A DNA stretch of 64,000 bases. It comes from Quillaja saponaria (lineage: Eukaryota > Streptophyta > Magnoliopsida > Fabales > Quillajaceae). Of the stretch, positions 47,492 through 59,293 are shown in pieces. Under the pieces are notes generated by a model. That model did no database searches. It was not told where the DNA came from and was given only the letters and a program-made list of their open reading frames with translations. Location: assembly GCA_029379385.1 (NCBI GenBank), contig CM055607.1, positions 9,548,001-9,612,000 of the forward strand, in the 5' to 3' direction. Within the stretch, counting starts at the first letter, position 1. Every line of letters begins with the position of its first letter. A program made the translations under genes and the position numbers.

Positions 47492-49993
47492 ATGGAAGCA
47501 ACGACAGCCACTGTCGTTCGATCATCTATCTGTTCATCTAGACCGTCTAATTGTCACGTTAGATCGGGTATTTCAACGTCGACTCGACCCGATTCCGTGG
47601 GCTTTGGTTCTATCTTTCGGTTCTCTAATAGGGTATGAAATCATCGTTTCATATTAGCAAAATCGTGCCTTTTTTTTCCGTGTTTGATAATTTCACAATT
47701 TTGTTTGACTGTTGTTTAAATTTGTTTAGAAAAATAAAATGGGTTTGCTTGTTGAGTGATTGGTATTATATGCAATTAGGATCAGCTTGAATTTCACTTA
47801 TTTAGATAACAACTGCAGTGTTCTGACCTTTTATTATTTTTAAATTCCTTGTTAATATTTGTCTTGGAGGCTCAATGTTAGTTTTGGAATTTCTGATAAC
47901 TTGTTTCTCAACATAAATGTAGTCTGTATTTTCTGGAGTTGAACTACTTTCAGAGTAGGGAATCATACTTTTTTTTAGCTATGAACTATTTTTGTAATTG
48001 GGGATTGACTAACTAGCATAATTTAAATATTTTATCATCTGCCTGATACATGCATGTTGTATAGCAGCATCTTATTTTATTACAGGTTGTTTCATCTTAT
48101 TTTCTGTATTTTCTTGTTTGCATGATTGATTAGAGTGTCATTCTTTTGCTATATTCTTCTGTTTTGCAGCAGTACGCTTCTATTTCGATCCCGAAGCCAG
48201 GGCATAGAAGAGTGGCTTTTGGAAGTAGGAGAGGCTCGGTAGTTAGAGCCAGATTGTCATCGTCAGAGTCATCTGATTCATCTTCCATGATTGCTCCACT
48301 TCGGCTGGAGTCTCCTGTAGGTCAATTTCTTTCTCAGATCTTGATAAGCCACCCTCATCTTGTGCCAGCTGCTGTAGAGAAGCAACTTGAACAACTACAA
48401 ACTGACCGTGATACTGAGAAACAGAAGGAAGAGCCTTCTGCTTCAGGCACTGACCTAGTTTTGTACAGGTTTGTTTCTGCTCTTAATGCTATGAAATATA
48501 GTATTACTTTGGGCAGTTCTCTGCCTGGTTTTTTGATGAAACTAGAAAGGCTCTTAGATATTTGTCTAGACAGAAACTTAGCATAAATGGATTGATAAGT
48601 ACAGAAATGGAGATACTCAGCTCGACTTCAGTTGCTGCTGTTGACACTTATCATTCTACCAGCTCTGTATCTCTGTATCTCTTTCTCTGTATCTTCTGTT
48701 TCTGTGCATGTGCATACTATTAAGTTAATCTGACCAATTTGGATAGACTATTGTTTCCTGTTGGAGAACTGCATGCATGACACATCTAAAAATATTAACA
48801 TCATGGAAGAAGGGGAGCATCTTTGTAAATACTGTGTGTGTGAAACCTCCGTTGTGTTGTAGGTGGAGAAAAATTGTCTTGTCCATTATTGAAGGTGCTA
48901 TGGTTAAAAGAAAATACTTCAATACGCTTTCTCTTCCAAACAGTTTAGTTCATCTGCAAATGAATTATACTAAAATTATCAAATGCTTCAATCCAAAACA
49001 AATGAAGAAATGACGAGAAACAAAAGATAGCAAGAAAGTATCTTTGTATTAAACACAGTTTCTGAGAACTAGAGGGAATTGTAATCTACCTTCCATCTGT
49101 TTCCTATTTTTTAATCAAACAGCAGTTTATGTGTTTCAAGTATTGACCATTGTAATGGCTTTGACATTTTCAGGAGGATCGCAGAGGTTAAGGAAAATGA
49201 ACGGAGGAAGGCTCTAGAAGAGATATTGTATGCATTGGTGGTACAGAAGTTCATGGATGCTAATATTTCAATGGTCCCCTCCATAACCCCAGATCCCTCT
49301 GGTCATGTTGATGCATGGTCAAGGGAAGATGAGAAGCTTGAGCAGCTTCATTCGCCTGAAGCCTATGAGATGATCCAGAATCACCTAGCTCTTATTCTAG
49401 GGAGCCGGTCGGGTGATTCTACCTCTGTCGCTCAGATCAGCAAACTCAGGGTAGGGCAGGTCTATGCAGCCTCTGTGATGTATGGGTACTTCCTCAAGAG
49501 GGTTGACCAGAGGTTCCAGCTGGAGAAGGCAATGAAAATCCTTCCTAGTGTAGCAGATGAAGAAGAAATTAACATTCAGCAAGGTTTTATGGAGGACACA
49601 AGACCCAGAGGTGGAGGGGACTATTCTCAAAACATGTATCATCCTGAGGTCTCTTCCTGGCCTGGCAGCGGCATCAGTCCCGGGGGATTTGGTTCTGGGA
49701 TAAAGGCATCACGACTGCGAACATATGTCATGTCCTTTGATGGTGAGACACTCCAGAGATATGCTACAATAAGATCTAAAGAGACCATTAGCATCATTGA
49801 GAAGCACACAGAGGCATTGTTTGGAAGACCAGAAATTGTTATAACTCCTGAGGGGACTGTTGATTCTTCCAAGGATGAACTCATTAAGATCAGCTTTGGT
49901 GGTTTGAAAAGACTTGTTTTAGAGGCTGTGACTTTTGGTTCTTTTCTCTGGGAGGTCGAGAGCTACGTAGATTCAAGATACCATTTTGTTTAA
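47492..49993 (+). CDS. chloroplast DUF760 protein, UV-B-induced At3g17800-like
   Basis: Three exons: 47492..47632, 48170..48468, 49174..49993, closing to 419 residues. The first about 65 residues are Ser/Arg-rich with few acids, as in a chloroplast transit peptide. The mature part has two DUF760-type helical segments: SPVGQFLSQILISHPHLVPA to about MIQNHLALILGSR, and the C-terminal block from ASRLRTYVMSFDGETLQRYA to the end. A Gly/Pro-rich linker lies between (SWPGSGISPGGFGSGIK). It matches the Arabidopsis UV-B-induced protein At3g17800 in length and content (from memory). The molecular function is not known to me. It is tail-to-tail with PAP17 copy A, and AATAAA at 50167 marks its 3' end. Confidence 0.92.
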
Positions 49994-50911
49994 AATTCAG
50001 TTATGTTCACATACATACTCAGACAGTTGCCAAGACACACTTGGTATTGGTTTCTACTGACCAATTCAGATCGTAGACTTTAGTGTAGCTTTGGAGGGTA
50101 GCTTTGGGGAATAGTCTAAAGTATGTTGTTCTATCTGTATATACTCATTTCTCCCCTCTTCTCTTGAATAAAGTATTATTTTTATATTTTTTATTTTCAG
50201 AGTTATGTCAGTGATAAATATTAGTTGACTGTTGAGACCAGGGACATGGTTGTATTTTTTAGCTCCAAACCTGGTGGGCTCCTTGTTATCTAAAGAACAA
50301 AAATGTTAGTTTAAATCCTTAAGTAAAAAGAAGGAAAAAGGGAACTCTGGGATACACTCATCATAAGTTTTGTGTTCAAGCTTTTGCTTTGGTTGGAGAG
50401 AGGGGACGGGGAAGCGAGGAGAGTGTAGGGGGTTGTTCTTCCTACTACTTTATAGACGATCAAGAAGGAGAGAAACAGGTGCAGAGATTTCGTAGCGCAC
50501 TTTCCTGAATATGGGGGAAAGAGAATGGAAAACAGAGAGAATTTCTGGTATGGTAATGCATCAAATGACAATCAGGTATTGCTCCACCCATATTTGTTGA
50601 GGATGTGAAATTAGTTTCTCTCTCTTATATTTGGTTGTTGGAAAACTTGTTCTACTTGCACATATTGCCATATGAAATTTGCAAGAGAATTGAGAAAATG
50701 GAACAGTAAGAAAAAGGGTTGACAAAAGCTAAGTCTAATTTGTCAATATGGGCAACATTAATTCTGTCCAAGATGTTTCCAGAAAAGGTGTTATCTCATG
50801 TGCTTGGCAATTCATTAGGATTCTTCATTTCTTTCCCTTCACCACTCTATTAGACAAATGGGAAATAACGGGCAGTTTATTTAGATGTAGATAATGCTAG
50901 AAATGGTGACT
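49994..50911. other. convergent 3' region
   Basis: Contains the DUF760 3' UTR with AATAAA at 50167-50172. No gene seen in the remainder up to the PAP17 copy A stop. Confidence 0.5.
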
Positions 50912-53080
50912 CTACATGGCAGAATCAACCCCCTTGAAAAGGTTTAATGCATGCAAAGTTTTGCCAAAAATGTCATAGAATACGATTTTGGCAATGGATT
51001 GTTTCAGTTCCACGGACATGAATCCTTGTCCGTCATAATAAAACTTCAGTCCTTTTCGGTTCAACTCATCTAAGTCCCCTTTCCATGACTTCGAACCACC
51101 ACCACTGGTTAAGAACTGGATTTGGCTGCACCAACACCCAATTGAATTATCAGATATTCAAATCATAAGTTTATGTTCTTTCAGCTAACATACAGAAGCT
51201 TGTTGAAGTCATACATACCTGCTTGTGCTACTTATGTGTTGCAGGCAATGATCATGCCCATTTATATACATATCAACATTGTTTTCCTGAAAATGAATAT
51301 CAGATTCATTAGATAAAGTCTTCACATGTTTTTCTTGGGAAATCTTTTAAGCTTTGGCTTGTACCTCAATGATTGGCAGGAGCTGTTGGACAAGCTCGTT
51401 GGTGTCACCATGATGCCCTATGCTTCTGATTGTATGATGTCCAACAACTATCTTCCAGTTGGCAGTTGATTCCTTTAATGCTAGATCTACATCCTATTAA
51501 AGAGAAAATCAAACAGAGATAGAAAAATTGCATATGAAAATTTGATATCTAAAAAGGAGAATTTAACTCTTTTAAAGGATGAGTAATCTAATTACCTGCA
51601 AGAGCTTTGATAAGTATTCCTTTCTAGGAAGTACACCTCTCCAATCATAAGTATGGTGCTTTGGCTTCAAGAAGTACTTGTCAACGAATGGCGTTGTGTC
51701 AACGAAGAAAAACTCCGCAATCTCTTCCAGTTATTGAAGTTAAAGAAAACCAAAAATCAAATAATATTGATCGTTACGATTTATGATGAAAGCCAAGCAT
51801 ATAGAGAGTTTTAAGTTGTCTTACCAGTGTCAACAATGAAAGATCTTTTACAAATCCATCGTCTATCAATCCTCTCAAATAATGGGTCTAACTGTGCTTC
51901 AACATTTCCCCTGTAGTCATGGTTGCCTAAAACTGAAAGCCAATATGGTTAACATAAGCTATCTATGTGAAACTGTGAAATTATTGTGGGATTCATGTTG
52001 TAAGTACTGACCATTATACCATTTCTTTTGGAGGCTCTTAGCAGTGTAGATTTTGGTGAATGACTTCTCAAAGACAGGGTCGTTTGCACTGGTCAATCCA
52101 CCATCATAGAAGTTGTCCCCAGTAGAAATCACAAAGTCTATGTTTATTCTTTCTCCAACCCTTCCCATCTACAAATTTTATAGATCTGAATGAGATACCA
52201 ATCATGTTTCATATGAAAAGATTATCAAAATTATCCAAATGATTTTCTTGCAAGGAAATCACGAACAGACCGAGGATTTCGTTGTAGATGAACCTTATGT
52301 ACATAAACCGCCAGGATAGAAATGATATATTTGCAAGTAAATTGAAGTAAAAGATAATCAAATGTAATGTAAATATTAGAAGTCAAAAGGAAAATAAATT
52401 TCTGAGACCTCCAAGATATACTTTTTATAGATCATTCAATAGAAAGTTAATTTATGTTTCAGTCTTTCATCCAGAAAATGCAATCATATCTTAAAAGAAA
52501 TCATCAAAATTCTCTGAATAAGTTTCTTGTAATGAAATTCGTTAATGATTTACTAACAAGTAAATCTTAGAGATTCCCCATATTTCTACCATTGTCAAAT
52601 TATTTTTGAGTAAATTGTCAGAATAGGTGTTGCTTTACTTACAAATGAATCGCCATACGGAGGCATGATTTATTTGAAACTAGACTAATAAAAAATATGT
52701 CATGAACCACTGCAATTTGTTTGGAGAGTATGTGATACTTTCTGAAACATGTACTGAGACTTTGGGAATTTGATAGTCACAAACAGAAATATTCAATCAG
52801 CAAATCCAAGGAAAGAGATATTCAAATTGTGACAGACTTGGTTCAGTATGAGAGATTAATCTGAAACTGAAAATATCATGTAAGAGTAGATAATATAGAC
52901 CTGAAGTGCGACTTGGGACTGGTTGTATTTTCCTTTTCTTCCCCAATCTCCAATCACCACAAAACTAAGTGAGCCATCATCTTTAACAGGATGCTCCAAT
53001 CTTTCAAGCAAAGATGAAACAGAAAGAAAACACAGACAACAGCAAGCCACACAGAGAAGGGTCTTACTAAAACCAGCCAT
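50912..53080 (-). CDS. PAP17: purple acid phosphatase, PAP17-like, intact tandem copy A
   Basis: A low-molecular-weight binuclear metallophosphatase, secreted or vacuolar, releasing phosphate from esters; PAP17/ACP5 is induced by phosphate starvation (family knowledge). Seven exons: 53080..52901, 52168..52012, 51932..51825, 51723..51596, 51493..51365, 51286..51219, 51125..50912, closing to 327 residues. An N-terminal signal peptide ([18 protein letters not shown]) precedes the five metal-ligand blocks, all present: [38 protein letters not shown]. The exon 4 acceptor (CTGGAAG) lacks a good pyrimidine tract. Exons 2-7 have exactly the lengths of copy B, so the pair is a tandem duplication. I found no GNATATNC phosphate-response site in the about 1.1 kb up to copy B, unlike copy B. 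Confidence 0.93.
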
Positions 53081-54255
53081 ATGTGAAGTGTAAGAGAGAG
53101 CTACTTCCAACTCTGCTCTTACGGATGTAGGATGCTTTATATTCACAAAGAAGATGGTGAGGGAGGTAATGATTAAAACGACAAACAAAATAAGCAGCTT
53201 TCAAGATTGCATGCCCATGCATAATTGTTCTATTATATGCTAATGGACAACCCAAAGAAAGAGAAACTGATTATTAATGTGTGGACAACCTACAATGTGC
53301 GGTGATTGGGCAATGCTTGGGGTCCCATCTGGCCATTTATTGTCTTCTTTTTAAGTTTCCTAGCAGCTTCCTTGGTTTAGACAAACTACTTGAAACTTGA
53401 CAACCTAAAGATATTCATGTAGACCTTGAGAAATGATTGTCTTAAAGCTACTGCAATAAGTCTGTGCAGTCTGTTGAAAGCTGAGTGTCCAAAATATCAC
53501 CATCAATTAGGTGTAAAAACCTGTTCTCTTCTACGTGTATTGTGTATTACAAATTACAGAGTAAAATAACTCTGTGAACCAGTTTCTGCAATTCTCTAGC
53601 TTGTTGCTTTCCTTCTCTTTCCACTTTTTTTTCCCTTAACTTTTCCCATGTAGTTCCATGTTTGTGTCAACAACAGAAAAAGTTTTGCACTTCTCTGCAA
53701 TTCTAAAGTAAAATACTTCTATACTCTTGACTTTAACATTGTGGTGAAGTTCCGCTCTTGATTCTCTCCCTTCTGTACCACTGTTAATAACAAAAGCGCT
53801 ATTCATCAAATGCACTCGATAACAATTAACGGATACATAAACTTTGGCTTCATTTCTATAGTTTCCTGTTAGACGAATAAGTTCCTAAGGTTAATACGTA
53901 AAATATAATCAATAAGTTCTTTGACATTGTAAATAGACCACACAGGACTGATCTTAACGGTTTCGTAATTGTGAGTTGTAAATTAGTTCTTTGAAGTGTT
54001 AGATGCTGATCATAGAAGGTAAACACATCCACATTTCCTAAATTCCAGCACCTAAACTTATTAACTATATTCAAATTGGTGAAAAAATAAAACAGCTATA
54101 ACACATTGAAGAATATAGTTACTGCCTCAAATTTTCATGTCGTTGACAGAAGTAATTCAATTTTGGTAACCAACATGAACAGAGTGGTAACAGGAACAAA
54201 TGAAAGTTCCATGGTTGATCTTTATCATTGTCTCAATGTCTCCTATGCATAAACT
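53081..54255. other. spacer between the PAP17 copies
   Basis: 1.2 kb that includes the copy A promoter and copy B 3' UTR. I scanned by eye for P1BS (GNATATNC) and found none. No gene. Confidence 0.5.
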
Positions 54256-56226
54256 TCATATTGAAGAATGAAGCTGCTTTGACGTATTTAGTCTATGCAA
54301 AACTTTGCCAAAAACACCATAAAACTCAATCTCTGCATCTGTCGGAGTCAATTGCACAGACATGAAACCTTGTCCATCATAGAAGAAATTTAGACCTTCT
54401 CTGTTCAATCCTTTGGTGTCTCCTCTCCATGCCTTAGACCCTGCTCCACTAGTCAGGAACTGTATGTGGCTGCAACAAGTTGCGGTGTTAAGAGAGAGAT
54501 CACAATTTTCATGTCTAAGATTTCTCATAAGGATAAATGATCATAAGTAATTTTACCTGTCCGTGTCACTGATATGTTCAAGGCAATGGTCGTGACCGTT
54601 TATGTAAAAATCAATATCATTTGCCTGAGATTTGAAAGCAAAGTTAGCTAAAATTGACTTTGTAACCTTCATTTTACTCATTCCAGTGTTAATGAAATGT
54701 GAGAATGATTCTGTATCATGAGAACTTGTGCTTACCTGAAGAATTGGGAGAAGCCCTTCTACAAGTTCTTGTGTATCACCATGATGACCAACACTTCTAA
54801 TTGCGTGGTGACCGACAACAATCCTCCACTTTGCTGTCGATTCCATCAATGCCAATTCTAAATCCTATAAATAAAAAAACAAATCAATGATTACATTACA
54901 AGACTATGGTATTCCTAGTTGTATAAGCTAGATCAAACTCATTATGAATAAAAGTTACATGCATCAAGTTTCATGCTCAAACTGCTAAAACTTACAACCC
55001 TCATTCAAGATTAACAAGTAAAATACTTTATGGCAAGCAGCTAAAATCTATTTGAACAATAATCTCTATATACCTTTAGTAAATTGGCAACATAAGCTTT
55101 TTGTGAGCTTATTCCCCGCCAATCGTAATGGTGTTCTCCTGCATCAGTGAAGTACTCCTTGACAAAAGGAGTGGTGTCCACAAAGAAAATTTCGGCCACT
55201 TCTGCAAGAGAAAAGAAATATAAAGAATCAAAAAACATATGGATTGATATTCATAAACAAGTCAATGTCTTTTAGGTATTGAAGCTACATGTAGAAAAGC
55301 TTGACTAATTGCAAGTACACACACCTGCATTAACAATAAAAGATCTTAAGCAAAGCCATCTGCTATCGATTTTCCTAAGGACATGGCTCAACTGGGCCTC
55401 TGCATCACCTCTGTAATCATGGTTGCCCAAAACTGCATGGAAATGTCATTGACAAGTTAGCTCAAGTAAAAGAGAATTTCTGTTTTCTTTTTTCTTTCTG
55501 TGAAAAAATAAGATTTCAATCATATATATATGCTTGTGTTAGGAACTTGCCACTGTACCACTGTTTCTTCAAGCTATTTGCTGTATAGATTTTGGTAAAA
55601 GACTCCTCAAATGCAGTGTCATGCTCATTAATCAGACCATTGTCATAGAAATTGTCTCCTGTTGAAACTACAAAATCAATGTCAAGCTTCTCTCCAATTC
55701 TTCCCATCTGCAATCAATCAAAATCCAAGAACAGGTTTATTCAGCTAGCTAATACATGAATTAAAAAATTTTCCAGAATTTAAAATAAAATAAAATAAAA
55801 TCATGCATTCAAATTAGAAGTATCCATATTATACACAAACTACAGACAGAACAAAATGCAGTTAAAACACTGTCTCAGCTTGTTTCTTAGACTACGCTTC
55901 TAATTTTGGCTTCATTAGCCTTTTTCATTGTTTCTTAAGAAAGAGCCAAAAAACAATGAATACATGACTAGTGCCAAGCCACAAACTTCTTTATTGAAGA
56001 AGGAGAATAAAAGAGTGAAAATGCAAACCTGAAAGGCAATTGCAGACTGGTTAAATTCCCCTCTTCTCCCCCAATCTCAAATCACCAAGAAGCTAAGTGA
56101 TCCATCAATTTTAGATGGGTGTGAAAATCTCTGAAGCTCAGCAGAAGCATAAGAGTGAAACAAGCCAAAGCTAAAGGTAAAGAGAAGGCACAACAAAACC
56201 ATGGGTTTGTCACAGAAACCTGCCAT
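54256..56226 (-). pseudogene. PAP17: purple acid phosphatase, PAP17-like, tandem copy B with premature stop
   Basis: Seven exons: 56226..56029, 55707..55551, 55432..55325, 55201..55074, 54864..54736, 54624..54557, 54469..54256. Together they make 334 codons including the final stop, with a signal peptide at the N-terminus and [22 protein letters not shown] and NGHDHC all intact. Codon 50, at 56079..56077, is TGA where copy A and the family have GGA, the Gly of the first metal-ligand motif GDWG; one G-to-T change explains it. Intron 2 has a GC donor (AGTG|GCAAGT), a good GC-AG consensus. Otherwise the copy shows no decay, so the stop is recent, a segregating allele, or a sequence error. Reinitiation at the exon 2 Met would lose the first ligand Asp. 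By sequence (LTSGAGSKAWRGD, SKQLHSS end) this copy is closer to Arabidopsis PAP17 than copy A is. Confidence 0.85.
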
Positions 56227-56820
56227 GTCTCTTTACGTGTTGAAACAAGAAGGTATCTTTGTTAATCACTACCTGTCTATTCTGTCACAGTTCACCACCC
56301 TTACAGAGGGATGTTATAGTAGAAAACTTGGTGAAGCAACTAGAGAAAGATAAAAAGATTAGTGGAACGCATCAGTTTCTTGGCCACATTCAATGCAAAA
56401 ACAGAAAAAGCAATTATATGAGCCAATCTCAATAGACAATAAAGGAAGGCACTGGAAGTCTGGAACCAATAAAATAATTGAAACAACAGGAAAAACCCCA
56501 ATAGAATTGGTAGTTTGCAAAATTTGTAATCCTTCCCTCAGTCGGTCATTCGGTGGTTTTAGAAATCAAAACAGGGTCGGACTGTTTTTTATATGAGAAA
56601 TAGAAAAGAAAAGAAAACTTTTACAATGTGTTAGAGAATGCATCGGTTTTGTCAGAAGAGAAAATCTATAGCTGAGCTGGGTTCACGGTTCCGTAGGTTG
56701 TCGTAAATGGTTGCTGGCAAGTAACCACCGAACACGTGGCAGAAAAAAAGTCGAAAGTAGAATCAGCAAACGTAGTTATAATAAGAGAGATGGTTGGTTG
56801 GGATAACTTAGGAGATAAGC

Positions 56821-56828
56821 GAATATTC
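56821..56828. promoter_or_regulatory. P1BS element (PHR1-binding site)
   Basis: GAATATTC, a perfect palindromic match to GNATATNC, 595 bp upstream of the copy B start codon. PHR1-type MYB factors bind this site to switch on phosphate-starvation genes, fitting a PAP17 promoter. Confidence 0.5.
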
Positions 56829-56861
56829 TAGTAGCAATGGAATAAGTCCAAGTACCCATAA

Positions 56862-56869
56862 GAATATTC
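56862..56869. promoter_or_regulatory. second P1BS element
   Basis: An identical GAATATTC 41 bp further upstream of the first. Paired P1BS sites are common in strongly phosphate-responsive promoters (established knowledge); here they support copy B having been a starvation-induced gene. Confidence 0.5.
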
Positions 56870-57599
56870 GGAGGTTGGTTCAATCCTTGTAGGAACTGAA
56901 TTATGAAGGTGGTTTCAGTGTCAGTTAGTCAGTTAGCAGCCTACCATGATTGAAATGTCTATCTGTATCAAATATTATTATCCTCCATAAGGTAAACTAA
57001 TAATGCAAAACTTGAGTCCATCATTGTTTAATAGGTTGGCATCTAAAGGTTTGCATGTTAGGATCAAGGTTGTTTATTAATTTTCATTTATTCCCTAAAA
57101 TTGTTTCATTGAAGATTATAAGTTTCTAACAACTAAATTGATTGTACCTCTAACATATCTATTTATCTGTCTACGATAATAAAATAAATAAATCAAAGAC
57201 GTGATTTTTTAATTTTTAGTATATTTTAAAATAAAATGACACACTGAACTAATTTTAAAAAGGAACATGTTATAAATTGTTACCCAGATAATTCTCTCAC
57301 TTTTTTTGTTATTTAATGATCAGGTGATTAAAATCGAGTCAATAAATATACATTTTGACTAATCTATTTTCGCTGATCTAGTAAAAAAATCACCTTCCAT
57401 GCTTGAATTAAAATGTTTATAAGGATTTTACTTACATAACTTCACTCAAAGAGATTGGAACACATAAAGTCAATAAAGAAATATTCAAACCCGTGAAATC
57501 AATAAATAAAAATCAAATTCATAAATTTATAATTTTTTTTTTTAATTCTAAGATGGAAAAAGAATCAATAGTTAACAACAATTATACAATTATGAAAAC

Positions 57600-57970
57600 T
57601 ATACTCTCAATATTTTTTTAGTTCATATATTGTTTTTTAAAAAATTAATTCATAAATTTGAGAAGATCTAAATAATATTATAATTATAAGAAACTTATTA
57701 AATAAAAAAATTGAGAAATTCAATCTTAACACATATAATTATTAAAAAAATAATTTTTTAATGAATTAAAATTTAAAGAAACAATATTATAATCAAAAAA
57801 ATTATACTCTTAATATTTTTTTTTAATTCATAGTTTTTTTCTTAAAACAAATTTAATTCATAAATTTGAGAAGAGCTAAAAAATTATGGTTATTAGGAAC
57901 TTATTACACACAAAAAAATTGAGAAAATTCAATCTTAATACTATTGACATATAATTATTGAAAAATTAAA
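57600..57970. repeat. two-copy tandem repeat of about 205 bp
   Basis: TATACTCT at 57600 and 57803, AATTCATAAATTTGAGAAGA near 57647 and 57855, and AATTGAGAAA with TTCAATCTTAA near 57710 and 57918 all recur with the same spacing. A partial third unit may lie near 57510. Very AT-rich. Confidence 0.7.
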
Positions 57971-58363
57971 GATTTATTAATATTGAGAAGAATTAATAAA
58001 AAATAAATCAATAATTCTGATACAATTACAATCATATTGATATTAAAATGGATAAAAATTAGAAAAAGAAAAGAAAAGAATAATAGTAGTCTATTTGAAG
58101 TAAAATAACAACTAAAGGTAACTGTGTAATAATAATAACTCATAAGAATATTTAAGAAAATCACAATTTTATGCCATTAAGCCACTTTTATATATAGTAT
58201 AGATTTAACTTGTATGTAACTCTTGCAAATGCATATGATCTTTCTTCATATATATATATATATAATTATCTCTTATTGATTAATAAGAAAAGAAAAATGT
58301 AACCAAGAGGGTAACTTGGTGGTCAAGTAGTTGTACTCCTTATTTTTTGAATTCAAATATCTT

Positions 58364-58832
58364 TTAGGGTCCATTTGGATGGAGGAGAATAGGGAGAGGA
58401 AAGGGTAATATACATTTTCCTTTGTTTGAGAGTTTTTTTTTAATGGAGGGAGAGAAAATGGAGGGATACATGTATCTTTCCAAATCCATCCAAACCTCAA
58501 AATTAATTCCTCTAAATTTGGAAGATTTAGAAATAGATGATAAATATTTTATATTTTTTTACTGCAATGCCAAATATACAAATATCTACTAATACTCAAT
58601 TACAACATTTTAAAGACAAAATAGTAAAAATATAAATATTTTATCCTCTCATTTCTTCGCAACTTCTAAAAAAAAAATGTATATTGTCATTTTCTCTCAT
58701 CTCTCTTTATTTTTTTTATTTTTAAATGAGAGAAATGACAAGAGTCAATTTTTATCCACTTTCTTTTATTTTCCTCTCCTCCCTCCATTTACTCTCCTAG
58801 CATTTTCGTTCAAACTCCCAAATAAACCCTTA
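58364..58832. mobile_element. Tourist-like MITE (PIF/Harbinger type)
   Basis: The element 58367..58829 starts GGGTCCATTTGG and ends CCAAATAAACCC, whose complement is GGGTTTATTTGG. It is flanked by TTA on both sides (58364-58366 and 58830-58832). The subterminal GGAGGAGAA/GGAGAGGAAAG stretch is mirrored near the right end. A TTA duplication, a GGG...TTTGG start and a length under 500 bp define Tourist-like MITEs. No transposase. Confidence 0.65.
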
Positions 58833-59293
58833 ATGAACACTACCTCGCTAAACCAAAAAATAAAAATTGTTTGACATGTTTTTTCTGTTTTACAAAAATA
58901 ATTCTAAGAAAACAGGTTATACTTAAATGCTTCGAAGGTTCTGTCTTTGTTTTGAGGGTATGCAAGGCCATGTTTGGTACTGATAGAGCCCAGCCCAGCC
59001 CAGCAAAAGTGAACTATAATTTGATTACAGATGTTTCCAAACTGTAAACAGAATTGGATTTAAGGTCCATGGAAAATGGGGTTCTCAGTGGATCATAAAA
59101 TAAGTGATCCATGAACTATGGATTTTTGGCCCATAGCATAATCTCGGTCCAAATTTCATGCCAAAACTGAATTTTCTATTATTTAAATAAGGGATTCTTT
59201 ACATGGAACCCCTACTCCATGCCACACATTAAAATTGCGACATTTAGAATCAGAAGCAAAGTGAAAACAAATCCACCACAGCTCTGAAAAAAA

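Larger units (their letters stand above)
56227..58366. other. upstream region of PAP17 copy B and AT-rich spacer
   Basis: Contains the presumed copy B promoter with two P1BS sites (separate entries) and a 205-bp tandem repeat at about 57600-57970. No gene: plus-strand frames here are short and unlike any family I know. Confidence 0.5.
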
